Shown piece by piece: positions 19,528 through 27,616 of a stretch of DNA of 64,000 nucleotides (positions within the stretch are counted from its first letter, which is position 1; every line of letters begins with the position of its first letter). Location: positions 62,001-126,000 of the forward strand of contig JADBZH010000053.1 of NCBI GenBank assembly GCA_020402585.1. The letters run 5' to 3'. A model generated the notes under the pieces. It saw only the letters and a list, made by a program, of their open reading frames with translations. It ran no database searches and was not told the DNA's origin. Source of the stretch: Phenylobacterium sp. (lineage in GTDB: Bacteria; Pseudomonadota; Alphaproteobacteria; Caulobacterales; Caulobacteraceae). Position numbers and translations under genes: made by a program.

Positions 19528-21197
19528 TTGAGAGACCGCCCTCGGGTTTCCGGCAGGAAGAAGAGGCAGGTCACGACGGACAGGAGTGTAAAGGCGAAGG
19601 GGTACCAGAGGCCCGAGTAGATGTTCCCCACGCCAATGACGATGGCGTAGGCGAAGAAGGGCACGAAGCCGCCGATCCAGCCGGTCCCTATGTGGTAGGG
19701 CAGGGACATGGCGGTGTAGCGGACCCGGGTCGGGAAGAGCTCCACGAGGCAGGCGGCGATCGGGCCGAAGAGGGCTGTGGCCGCAATCACGAAGACCAGC
19801 ATCACCCCCATCAGGCCAACCATGTTGATCCGGCCGGGATCGGCCTTGGCGGGGTAGCCCGCAGCGGTGAGGGCGGCCTTGATCTCCGCCTCGACGCCCG
19901 CCCTGACCGTCTTGATCTCGTCCAACGGCAAGCCGGCGGCGGATCGGGACATCACCTCGACCGTTCCGACCCGAATGACTGCGCTGGCGCCTGCGGCGGA
20001 GGGCTGGTTGTCGTACGAGACCCCGGCGTTGGCCAGGATGCTCCGGGCGATGTCACAGGACGAGACGAAGACCTTCTTGCCGACGGGGTCAAACTGCAGG
20101 GAGCAGTCCGCCGGATCGGCCAGGACCACCACCGGCGTGCGGGCCTGGGCTTCGGCGAGGGCCGGGTTGGCGAACTGGGTCATCAGGTGGAAGCCGGGGA
20201 AGTAGGCGACCAGCATCAGGGTCATGCCGAACAGCATGACGGGTTTCCGCCCCAGCCGGTCCGAAAGGGCGCCGAAGACCACATAGAAGACCGCGCTGAT
20301 CGCCGTGGCGATCATCAGCACCATGTTGATGGTCTCGGGCGCGACCTTGAGGAACTTGTCCAGGAAGGTCTGGGAATAGAAGAAGGCCGTGTACCAGACC
20401 GCGCCCTGGGCCGACATGACGGCGCACAGGGCCAGGATGACGAGCTTGAGGTTCTTCCACTGGCCGAAGGCCTCGGCGTAGGGCGCCTTGGAGGCTCCGC
20501 CCTCTTCCTTGAGTTTGGCGAAGGTCGGGCTCTCGGTGAGCTTCATGCGCATGAAGATCGACACCAGGAGCAGGCCGGCCGAGAAGAGGAAGGGAATGCG
20601 CCAGCCCCAGTCGTCGAAGGCGTCTGGCCCGAAATAGTGGCCCACCCCCAGGCGGGTCAGCAGGATCACGAACAGGGCGGCGAAGAGTCCGAAGGCGGCG
20701 GAGGTCTGGACCCAGCTGGTCGAGCGGCCCCGCGCATTGTCGGGGGCGTGCTCGGCCACATAGATCGCGGCCCCGCCATACTCCCCGCCCAGGGCGAAGC
20801 CCTGCAGGACCCGCATCAGCACCAGGAGGGCGGGCGAGATGAGTCCGACCTGGCTGTAGGTGGGCAGGAGGCCGATGGCGACCGTGGCGACGCCCATCAG
20901 GACCACCGTGAAGAGGAAGGCGCTCTTGCGCCCGACCTTGTCGCCAATCCGGCCAAAGACCAGGGCGCCCACGGGACGGAAGAAGAAGCCGGCGCCGAAC
21001 AGGGCCAGGGCCGCGATGTAGCCGGCGGTCTCGGACAGGCCGGTGAAGAAGACCTTGGAGATGACCGTGGTCAGGCTGCCGAAGACGAAGAAGTCGTACC
21101 ACTCGAAGGTGGTGCCCGCCGCCGAGGCCCCGACCACCGTCCGCAGGGACGGTTGCTCCTGAACGCCATTCGGCTTTGCGGGATCCGCCGCCGCCAT
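19521..21197 (-). CDS. MFS transporter, metabolite:proton symporter (MHS) family, with a large loop insertion
   Basis: The 558-residue membrane protein has the MHS/ProP-type start GTTFEWYDFFVFGSL, the cytoplasmic loop GRIGDKVGRKSAFL, the RVLQGFALGGEYGGAAIYVAEHAP signature, and the second loop GALSDRLGRKPVM. Members import organic acids, betaine or proline with protons. About 115 residues (roughly 340-455) are inserted between late membrane helices; they are soluble, contain two cysteines, and probably face the periplasm, whereas ordinary members are about 430 residues long. The next gene upstream on the same strand is well separated. Substrate unknown. Confidence 0.88.
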   Translation of the reverse strand: MAAADPAKPNGVQEQPSLRTVVGASAAGTTFEWYDFFVFGSLTTVISKVFFTGLSETAGYIAALALFGAGFFFRPVGALVFGRIGDKVGRKSAFLFTVVLMGVATVAIGLLPTYSQVGLISPALLVLMRVLQGFALGGEYGGAAIYVAEHAPDNARGRSTSWVQTSAAFGLFAALFVILLTRLGVGHYFGPDAFDDWGWRIPFLFSAGLLLVSIFMRMKLTESPTFAKLKEEGGASKAPYAEAFGQWKNLKLVILALCAVMSAQGAVWYTAFFYSQTFLDKFLKVAPETINMVLMIATAISAVFYVVFGALSDRLGRKPVMLFGMTLMLVAYFPGFHLMTQFANPALAEAQARTPVVVLADPADCSLQFDPVGKKVFVSSCDIARSILANAGVSYDNQPSAAGASAVIRVGTVEVMSRSAAGLPLDEIKTVRAGVEAEIKAALTAAGYPAKADPGRINMVGLMGVMLVFVIAATALFGPIAACLVELFPTRVRYTAMSLPYHIGTGWIGGFVPFFAYAIVIGVGNIYSGLWYPFAFTLLSVVTCLFFLPETRGRSLNH

Positions 21198-21266
21198 GTC
21201 TTCCCCCCCTGTCGGGCGTCTGGAGGCCCGTTTATTCGGCTGCTGAAGTCCCGGAAAAGAACGGGA

Positions 21267-22457
21267 TCAGAAGGCGTTCTCGCCCGTGATCGCCCGACCC
21301 AGGATCAGGGCGTGGACATCGTGCGCCCCTTCGTAGGTGTTCACAGTCTCGAGGTTCGAGGCGTGACGCATCACGTGGTACTCGCCGCTGATGCCGTTGC
21401 CGCCGTGGATGTCGCGGGCCTCGCGGGCGATGGCCAGGGCCTTGCCGCAGTTGTTGCGCTTCATCAGGCTGATGGCCTCAGGCACCCAGGCGCCCTGGTC
21501 GATCAGCCGGCCGAGGGCGAGGGCGCCTTCAAGGCCCAGGGCGATCTCGGTCTGCATGTCGGCCAGCTTCTTCTGGATCAGCTGGCGGGCGGCCAGCGGC
21601 TTGCCGAATACCTTGCGGGTGGAGACGTAGTCGCGGCTGGCGTGAAGGCAGAAGTCGGCCGCGCCCATGGCGCCCCAGGCAATCCCGTACCGGGCCTTGT
21701 TGAGGCAGGAGAAGGGCCCGCGCAGGCCGGCGACGCCCGGCAGCATCTGGTCCTCGGGGACGAAGACGTCGGAGAGGGCGATCTCGCCGGTGATGGAGGC
21801 GCGGAGGGACAGCTTGTTCTTGATCTGCGGTGTCGAGAAGCCCTCGGACCCGCGATCCACCAGGAAGCCGCGGATGGCGCCGTCCAGCTTGGCCCAGACC
21901 AGGGCCACGTCGGCGATCGGCGCGTTGGTGATCCACATCTTGGCGCCGTTGAGGATGAAGCCGCCCTTGGTCGGCGTCGCAGTGGTGCGCATGGAGGCCG
22001 GGTCGGAGCCGCCGTCGGACTCCGTCAGGCCGAAGCACCCGATGATCTCCCCCCGGGCCATGCCGGGCAGGTAGCGCTGGCGCTGGGCCTCTGAGCCAAA
22101 GGCGTGGATCGGATACATGACCAGAGAGGACTGGACGCTCATGGCCGAGCGGTAGCCGGAGTCGATGGCCTCGATCTCCCGGGCGATCAGGCCATAGGCC
22201 ACGTGGTTGACCCCCGCGCAGCCGTAGGCCTCCGGCAGGGTCGGACCCAGGAAGCCCAGGGCGCCCATCTCCGTCATGATCTCGCGGTCGAACCGCTCCT
22301 CGGCATAGGCTGAGACCACCCGGGGCAGGAGCTTCTCGCGGGCGTAGGCGCGGGCCGATTCCCACACCATGCGCTCGTCCTCCGAGAGGCGGGAGGCGAG
22401 GTCCAGGGGGTCTTCCCAGCTGAAGGTCTTGGCTTCGGCGCCGGCGTCGAGGGCCAT
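21267..22457 (-). CDS. Acyl-CoA dehydrogenase, glutaryl-CoA dehydrogenase type
   Basis: The 396-residue FAD enzyme matches the GCDH subgroup: [33 protein letters not shown], the arginine region RASITGEI, and the catalytic glutamate in [27 protein letters not shown] oxidises and decarboxylates glutaryl-CoA to crotonyl-CoA in lysine, tryptophan and dicarboxylate breakdown. ATG 22457 is preceded by CAGGAGACCAAG, a good ribosome site; the longer frame upstream overlaps cysQ and is rejected. The adjacent MHS-family transporter on the same strand may bring in an organic acid substrate, but this is a guess. Confidence 0.88.
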   Translation of the reverse strand: MALDAGAEAKTFSWEDPLDLASRLSEDERMVWESARAYAREKLLPRVVSAYAEERFDREIMTEMGALGFLGPTLPEAYGCAGVNHVAYGLIAREIEAIDSGYRSAMSVQSSLVMYPIHAFGSEAQRQRYLPGMARGEIIGCFGLTESDGGSDPASMRTTATPTKGGFILNGAKMWITNAPIADVALVWAKLDGAIRGFLVDRGSEGFSTPQIKNKLSLRASITGEIALSDVFVPEDQMLPGVAGLRGPFSCLNKARYGIAWGAMGAADFCLHASRDYVSTRKVFGKPLAARQLIQKKLADMQTEIALGLEGALALGRLIDQGAWVPEAISLMKRNNCGKALAIAREARDIHGGNGISGEYHVMRHASNLETVNTYEGAHDVHALILGRAITGENAF

Positions 22458-22528
22458 CTTGGTCTCCTGAAGTCGTGTGCTCGCCTTATGCGACGGATCG
22501 CGTCCCGGGTGTAGGCGCCTTTTGGCTC

Positions 22529-23299
22529 TCAGCCGCCGCGGGCGACAAAGGCCCCGTTCCGGAACCCCGCCGAAGCCTTGCCATAGAGGAAGGCCCCGCC
22601 GTCCTCGGCCTCGACCCGGCCCCCCGCCGCCGCGAGGATGGCGTGGCCGGCGGCGATGTCCCACTCCATGGTCGGCCCAAGGCGGGGATAGATGTCCGCC
22701 GCGCCCTCGGCGATCCGGCAGAACTTGATAGAGGAATCCATGGCCTCGGTGCCGTCGAAGCCGTAGCGGTCGGCCAGGGCCTTCAGGGTCTCGGGCTTCA
22801 TGGTGTGGCTGACCAGGGCGACCGAGGCGCCCCGGGTCCAGGACCGGACCCGGACCGGCGCGGCCGGCCCGCCCGCGGCGCGCTTGAAGGCGCCTCCAGC
22901 GTCGGTGAACCAGGTCTCGCCCGTGGCGGGCGCCGTGATGGCGCCGGCGACGGGGACGCCATCGACGACGAGGCCGATATTGACGGTGAAGTTCGGGTCG
23001 CCCCGGACAAAGGCCTTGGTCCCGTCCACAGGGTCGACCAGAAGGAAGACCCGGCCAATCCGGCCCGGCGCCCCGAACTCGCTGGCGTCCTCCTCAGAGA
23101 CGACCGGCACCCCGGGCGCCACCCGGGCCAGACGTTCAAGGATCAGGGTCTCTGCGCGGCGGTCGGCCTCGGTGACCGGGCTGTCGTCAGACTTGCGGTC
23201 CACGGCGAGGTCGCTTTTCCAGAGGGGGCGCACGAGATCGGCCGCCTCCTCACAGAGGTCAGCGAGCACGGCTCCGAAGCGGGCGTCGAGGGTCGTCAT
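22529..23299 (-). CDS. cysQ: 3'(2'),5'-bisphosphate nucleotidase / inositol monophosphatase family
   Basis: The 256-residue protein has the metal-dependent phosphatase motifs: [18 protein letters not shown], the [25 protein letters not shown] block typical of CysQ, and the C-terminal [12 protein letters not shown]. CysQ hydrolyses the PAP by-product of sulfate assimilation. ATG 23299 is chosen by alignment with the family start. It is divergent from chpT across 79 bases and 71 bases upstream of the GCDH gene. Other members of the family hydrolyse inositol phosphates, but the GTKAFVRG segment favours CysQ. Confidence 0.87.
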   Translation of the reverse strand: MTTLDARFGAVLADLCEEAADLVRPLWKSDLAVDRKSDDSPVTEADRRAETLILERLARVAPGVPVVSEEDASEFGAPGRIGRVFLLVDPVDGTKAFVRGDPNFTVNIGLVVDGVPVAGAITAPATGETWFTDAGGAFKRAAGGPAAPVRVRSWTRGASVALVSHTMKPETLKALADRYGFDGTEAMDSSIKFCRIAEGAADIYPRLGPTMEWDIAAGHAILAAAGGRVEAEDGGAFLYGKASAGFRNGAFVARGG

Positions 23300-23378
23300 G
23301 CAGAAAGCCATCCTGTCTGGCGCGGTTTGTCCTAGATGCGCCGGGCGGTTTCCCAAAGCGGCAAATCAGGCCAGATTC

Positions 23379-24068
23379 ATGTTTAACATGACTGTCCCCC
23401 CCGCCTCCCTTACGGAAGACGCGCGCCGCGACGCGCCTGCGCCTCGCACTGCAGAGGTGGCGGCCTTTCTGGCCGCCCGCATGTGCCACGACTTCATCAG
23501 TCCGGTGAGCGCCATGGTGAGCGGGCTTGACCTTCTGGACGACCCTTCGGCCCAGGACATGCGCGAGGAGGCCATGGGCCTGATCGGCGCCTCCGCCCGG
23601 AAACTGGCGGACCTGCTTGGCTTTTGTCGGGTTGCTTTCGGCGCCTCGGCGTCGGCGGAGGTGTTCGATTCCCGCGAGCTGGGTCGTTTGGCCGAGGGCC
23701 TCTTCCGCCATATCCGGGCGGAGCTGGACTGGCAGGTGGCGGCGCCCGCCCTGGCCAAGCCGGCGGCCCGGGCGCTGCTGAACCTGTCGCAGCTGGCGGG
23801 CGCGGCCCTGCCCACCGGAGGCGTGGCGCGCATTCAGGCTGAGGAGCGCGAAGGCTTCATCCTGATCCGGGCCCGGGCCGACGGTCCTCGCCCCCGGCTC
23901 CGCGCTGAGGTTTCGGATGGTCTGCTGGGTCTGCCCATGGGAGAGGGCCTGCACGGCTATTGGGTCCAGGCCTACTACGTCCACCTCTTCGTGACGGATG
24001 CCGGCGGCACCGTACGCCTGGATTCCGCGGGCTCGGCGATCGACTTTCTGGCCGCCCTTCCCGCCTGA
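23379..24068 (+). CDS. chpT: Histidine phosphotransferase ChpT
   Basis: ChpT carries phosphate from hybrid kinase CckA to CtrA and CpdR in the alphaproteobacterial cell-cycle pathway. The H-box MCHDFISPVSAMVSGLDLL (about residues 35-53) contains the phospho-accepting histidine, followed by QDMREEAMGLIGASARKLADLL and FGASASAEVFDSREL, all close to Caulobacter ChpT. The C-terminal half is the degenerate ATPase-like domain. ATG 23379 gives 229 residues; ATG 23388 is an equally plausible start. The next two genes encode a response regulator and a CheR-like protein in the same direction. Confidence 0.93.
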   Translation: MFNMTVPPASLTEDARRDAPAPRTAEVAAFLAARMCHDFISPVSAMVSGLDLLDDPSAQDMREEAMGLIGASARKLADLLGFCRVAFGASASAEVFDSRELGRLAEGLFRHIRAELDWQVAAPALAKPAARALLNLSQLAGAALPTGGVARIQAEEREGFILIRARADGPRPRLRAEVSDGLLGLPMGEGLHGYWVQAYYVHLFVTDAGGTVRLDSAGSAIDFLAALPA

Positions 24069-24144
24069 ACCCCATCTTTTGGGGACCGGCGACAACCCCT
24101 CCTTAACCTGAAGCTGGAACCCTCGCATCGAGGGAGCGCCGCCA

Positions 24145-24510
24145 GTGAAGACCTGCCTTGTCGCCGACGACAGCGCCGTTATCCGCCTTCTGGCCCGCCG
24201 CCTGCTTGAGGCTGGCGGTTACCAGGTCCGCGAGGCCGCCGATGGCGCTGAGGCCCTTGCCGCCTGCGAGGAGGCGATGCCGGATGTCCTGCTCCTCGAC
24301 TGGCGGATGCCGGTCATGAACGGCCTGGACTGCCTGTCGCGCCTGAGGATCATGCCGGGCGGAGATCGGCCCAAGGTGGTGTTCTGCTCGGTGGAGACCT
24401 CGCGCGACATGATCCGCCAGGCGCTGGACGCCGGGGCGGATGAGTACGTCATGAAGCCTTTTGACGGCGAGATCCTGACCTCCAAGCTCGCACTTGCGGG
24501 GGCGCCATGA
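24145..24510 (+). CDS. Single-domain response regulator (CheY/DivK type)
   Basis: The 121-residue protein is a receiver domain alone: acidic pair ADDS at residues 7-10, phospho-acceptor Asp52 in LLLDWRMPVMNG, the switch serine in VVFCSVE and Lys104 in YVMKPFDGE. The start is GTG at 24145. Without an output domain it must act by binding partners. It overlaps the downstream CheR-like gene by 4 bases and lies 76 bases after chpT. It could receive phosphate through ChpT or from a chemotaxis kinase; the sequence does not decide this. Confidence 0.93.
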   Translation: MKTCLVADDSAVIRLLARRLLEAGGYQVREAADGAEALAACEEAMPDVLLLDWRMPVMNGLDCLSRLRIMPGGDRPKVVFCSVETSRDMIRQALDAGADEYVMKPFDGEILTSKLALAGAP

Positions 24511-25343
24511 CGCCGCGCGAACTGGAGCTTATCGCCCGCCTGTGCCTGGTGCGGACCGGGCGAGAACTCGACATCTCGGCGCCCGAGAACGTCTCCGCCC
24601 GTCTCAACACCGTCGCGCGACGGGAAGGTTACAGCAGCATCTCAGACCTGCTCCTCGCCCTCAGGACCAGCGAAGCCGAACGGCTCATCTGGCCCCTGAT
24701 CGAGGCCCTGACCGTATTCGAGCGCACCTTCATGGAGGACCCCGCGGTCCTGCGGCAGCTGGGCCAGAGGGTCATTCCGACGCTCGCAGCCGCCCGCGGC
24801 GGTGCGCCCTTGCGGATCTGGTGCGCCGCTTCCGGCGCCGGTCAGGAGCCCTACTCCCTCGCCATCTCGATTCTTGAGGCGGCGGTCCAGCGAGGCCAGG
24901 AACTCAAGGTCGAGATCTACGCCTCGGACGTGTCCGTTCGGGCGCTGGAGCGGGCGCGCACGGGGGTTTTCAGCCATTTCGAGGTCCAGAAGGGCCTGTC
25001 GGCCCGTCGTCTGGTTGATCACTTCCAGCGGAAGGACGACGCCTGGCAGGCCTCTCCCGCCCTCAGGAACATGGTCCGCTGGCGGCGGGTCAACCTCCTG
25101 GCCGAGGGGCCGGGGTCGGCGAGGTTCGATGTCGTCCTCTGCCGGGGGATACTGCCCAGGACCGCAACGCAGAAGCGTCCAGCCCTGGTGCTGAACCTCT
25201 ACAACGCCCTTGCGCCTGACGGGGTGCTCGCCGTCGGCCAGGGGGAGGGTGAGGGTCCCGCCGATCTGGCGCCGGCCCTCAATGTCCTGCCGGGCATGGA
25301 CGGACTGTTCTCACGGAACCCGGACTTCCGGGTCGCCGCCTGA
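24507..25343 (+). CDS. CheR-like methyltransferase, divergent
   Basis: The 278-residue protein has the CheR architecture: an N-terminal helical domain (ISAPENVSARLNTVARREGY) and a C-terminal SAM-binding domain starting near residue 95 (LRIWCAASGAGQEPYSLAI; KVEIYASDVSVRALERARTGVFS; FDVVLCRGILPRT). Normal CheR proteins methylate glutamates on chemoreceptors. Here the usual TxFFRE motif reads TVFERTFMED and the CRNVxIYF motif reads CRGILPRT, so SAM or substrate handling may differ, although the E of the GEEPYS-type loop and the TD-type aspartate are kept. It overlaps the response regulator by 4 bases and ends the chpT cluster. Confidence 0.8.
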   Translation: MTPRELELIARLCLVRTGRELDISAPENVSARLNTVARREGYSSISDLLLALRTSEAERLIWPLIEALTVFERTFMEDPAVLRQLGQRVIPTLAAARGGAPLRIWCAASGAGQEPYSLAISILEAAVQRGQELKVEIYASDVSVRALERARTGVFSHFEVQKGLSARRLVDHFQRKDDAWQASPALRNMVRWRRVNLLAEGPGSARFDVVLCRGILPRTATQKRPALVLNLYNALAPDGVLAVGQGEGEGPADLAPALNVLPGMDGLFSRNPDFRVAA

Positions 25344-25351
25344 GGCAGAGG

Positions 25352-25750
25352 TCAGCGCGGACGGCGCAGACCCACCAAGAGGCTCGCCAGGCCAGCGAAC
25401 ATGCGGGGATTGCGCAAGGCGCTGATGCCGATCACCGTGGCCGCCGCCGTAGCGAACAGGGCGAGGACGGGGCGGCGCCGCGCCAGTTCAAGAAGATCCA
25501 CGCCCAGGTCCGGCCCTTCCGATGACAGCGCACGCCGTGGGCGAAGGGTGGCGATCAGCAGGAGCGCCAGTCCGGCGGACGCTAGGAGCAGGAGGCAGGC
25601 CGCCGCAACCGCCGCCGCTGCGCCTGCCGGCCCCAGGGTCGGCTCAAGGGCGGCGTAGAGCGCAAGGGACAGGGCGACGACGAAAACGCCCGAGGCGGCG
25701 GCCAGAGCCGCTGTCCCGCAGACCGCCAGGATCAGGCGGCCCAGCCTCAA
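25352..25750 (-). CDS. Small integral membrane protein, unknown
   Basis: The 132-residue product shows an N-terminal transmembrane segment (about 7-32), a second (about 42-68) and a third weaker one (about 92-118), with basic residues in RPRRAL and LARRRP. I see no catalytic motif. Its start overlaps the end of the DUF883-like gene by 4 bases, so the two are one transcription unit; such pairs are common in envelope-stress or stationary-phase operons, where the second protein is often a phage-holin-like membrane protein. Function not assigned. Confidence 0.7.
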   Translation of the reverse strand: MRLGRLILAVCGTAALAAASGVFVVALSLALYAALEPTLGPAGAAAAVAAACLLLLASAGLALLLIATLRPRRALSSEGPDLGVDLLELARRRPVLALFATAAATVIGISALRNPRMFAGLASLLVGLRRPR

Positions 25751-26070
25751 CGGCTGCGTCCGCCGGCGAGGATCAGACCGATCAGCACGCCGATGCCGAG
25801 GGCGAGGCCGGTGGCCGCCAGGGGCCGCTCGCGCACCTGGCCAACGACGTAGCGCTGGGCGTCGTCGATCTGGTCCGCCGCTTCGGCGGCGTAGGCCTTT
25901 CCATGGGTGCGAATCTGGTCAACGCCCTCGGCGATGGCCTTCTCGATCCGGTGGGCGGCGTCCGCCAGCTTGCGCTCAGCCTGTTCAACGGCGTCCTCAG
26001 CGATATCGACGGTGGACTTGGCGGCCGAGCGGGCGGCCCGGACGGCCTTGTCCGCGGGGGTGGCGGTCAT
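25747..26070 (-). CDS. DUF883 / ElaB-YqjD-like membrane-anchored protein
   Basis: The 107-residue protein is a long amphipathic Ala/Lys/Glu helix (about residues 5-75) followed by one C-terminal hydrophobic anchor (RPLAATGLALGIGVLIGLILAGG). This is the layout of the ElaB/YqjD/DUF883 group, tail-anchored inner-membrane proteins, some of which bind ribosomes in stationary phase. It is translated just ahead of the small membrane protein gene, with a 4-base overlap. The 142 bases upstream, to the hydrolase stop, must hold the promoter, but no consensus is evident. Confidence 0.75.
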   Translation of the reverse strand: MTATPADKAVRAARSAAKSTVDIAEDAVEQAERKLADAAHRIEKAIAEGVDQIRTHGKAYAAEAADQIDDAQRYVVGQVRERPLAATGLALGIGVLIGLILAGGRSR

Positions 26071-26212
26071 GGGAGCTCTCCTTGGGCCATCGGGCCCTCG
26101 CGTGTGACGGGGTTGATGTCCCCTCCAACTGGACGATCAAATGGCGGCTTCCCCGGCGACATGCAAGGCTGGGGGAATCCCGAGGAGGCGCGCTGCGGAG
26201 GGCGCCCGGTTT

Positions 26213-27031
26213 TCAGGCGGCCGGGCCGGATGAGTCCGCCAACAGGAAGTCGATCATGGCGGGGACGGCGGTCCGGTCCTGCAGCATGAACATGTGTCCG
26301 CCATCGAAGAACCGCAGCACTGAACCTTTCAGGGCGAGGGCGAGGTTCAGCTGGCTCTGGGCCGGTGCGATGGCGTCGAAACGACCGGCGGCGATCATCA
26401 CCGGGATGCGGACCCCCGGAAGGGACTCCCAGACATCGTGCCCGGCCCGGGCCTCGATCTGGCGGCGGGCGCCCATCTCCCGCCCGGGCTCGCCTGCATA
26501 GGGATCGACGGCCGATTGGGCGATGGCCTCGGCAAAGCGTTCGGGATGGGCCGTCGCCCAGGCCTGGTCCAGCCGGGTGTCATTGATGGGCAGGAGGTGT
26601 CTGGCGCGGGCTTCGCCTTTCAGGTGGCCGATCTCATGGAACGGGAAGGAGGCTCCCCCGGCGCCGCCGGGCGATGTGCAGGCCAGCACCAGGCGGCGGA
26701 CGCGCTGCGGATGCCTGACAATGAGGTTCTGGGCGACCATGCCGCCGAACGACACCCCGATGACGAGGGCGTCCTCCCAGCCCAGGGCGTCCATCAGGCC
26801 GGCGGCGTCATCCGCATAGTCGGCCATGGCGTAGGGGCGGTCCGGCTTCTCGGTCTGGCCCAGGCCGCGCTGGTCGTAGGCCACGAGGTCGAAGTTCCGG
26901 GCGAAGGGGCCGTCCAGCATGTTCGGACGGACCCGCAGGTCTCCACCCGTGCCCGAGATGAACAGGAGGCGCGGACCCTGCCCGGTCCGCTCGTAGTGAA
27001 TGTCGAGGCCGTTGGCGGTGATGCGGGGCAT
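26213..27031 (-). CDS. Alpha/beta hydrolase
   Basis: The 272-residue protein has the fold's oxyanion strand RLLFISGTGGD, the YDQRGLGQTEKPDRPY loop, the nucleophile elbow GVSFGGMVAQ near residue 97, an aspartate in IAAGRFDAIAP and the histidine in DGGHMFMLQD. It is closest in layout to 3-oxoadipate enol-lactonase-like hydrolases, but the substrate is undetermined. It begins 3 bases after the cupin gene stop, so the two are probably one operon acting on a shared small-molecule substrate. Confidence 0.85.
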   Translation of the reverse strand: MPRITANGLDIHYERTGQGPRLLFISGTGGDLRVRPNMLDGPFARNFDLVAYDQRGLGQTEKPDRPYAMADYADDAAGLMDALGWEDALVIGVSFGGMVAQNLIVRHPQRVRRLVLACTSPGGAGGASFPFHEIGHLKGEARARHLLPINDTRLDQAWATAHPERFAEAIAQSAVDPYAGEPGREMGARRQIEARAGHDVWESLPGVRIPVMIAAGRFDAIAPAQSQLNLALALKGSVLRFFDGGHMFMLQDRTAVPAMIDFLLADSSGPAA

Positions 27032-27034
27032 GGA

Positions 27035-27508
27035 TCAGTCCCTGTGGATGGGGTCGATCCAGCGGACCTCGCGCGGCGGCTCGACCGGTTCGATGTCCAG
27101 GTTGACCACCACGGCCTCACCGTCGCTTCGGACCAGGACGCACTCGAGCGTCTCTTCGCTGGAGGCGTTGATCTCCTGATGCGGCACGAAGGGCGGGACA
27201 TAGATGAAGTCTCCCGGCCCCGCCTCAGCCGTGAACTCCAGCCGCTCGCCCCAGCGCATCCGCGCCCGGCCGCGGACCACGTAGATCACGCTCTCCAGGG
27301 GGCCGTGGTGGTGGGCGCCCGTCCCGGCGCCGGCATGGATGTGGACCGTCCCCGCCCAGAGCCTGCGGGCGCCGACCCTGGCGAAGTCGATGGCCGCGGC
27401 GCGGTTCATGCCCGGGGTCTGCGGCGTACTGGTGTCCAGCGCGTCACCCCGCACCACACGGACGCCCGTGTCCTCCCATCCGTCCGGCGGGATTCCCTCT
27501 TCCGACAT
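27035..27508 (-). CDS. Cupin-domain protein
   Basis: The 157-residue single-domain cupin has the first motif in GAHHHGPLESVIYVVRGRARMRWG and the second in GPGDFIYVPPFVPHQEIN, with His and Glu metal ligands retained. Many such proteins bind Fe or Mn and act as dioxygenases or isomerases; none can be specified here. It lies directly upstream of the alpha/beta hydrolase (3-base gap) and is divergent from the RTX protease gene across 108 bases. Confidence 0.82.
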   Translation of the reverse strand: MSEEGIPPDGWEDTGVRVVRGDALDTSTPQTPGMNRAAAIDFARVGARRLWAGTVHIHAGAGTGAHHHGPLESVIYVVRGRARMRWGERLEFTAEAGPGDFIYVPPFVPHQEINASSEETLECVLVRSDGEAVVVNLDIEPVEPPREVRWIDPIHRD

Positions 27509-27616
27509 CTTCGCCTCCAGCCGAATTCCTGTAGACTGCCATGCAGCGCCAGAAGCGCCCTGACCGCAAGCCCGTTCCGGCGCCGGCCCCGCCGTCTCCG
27601 GTGAAGGAAGACCACC

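Noticed and set aside
19528-21197. Rest of a CysG methyltransferase domain beyond a frameshift
   Set aside because: The sequence after the stop is the convergent transporter gene; no SUMT motif is seen in any plus-strand frame.
24070-24084. Terminator CCCCA-TCTTT-TGGGG between chpT and the response regulator
   Set aside because: The stem is only 5 bp and no T run follows; it is too weak to call.
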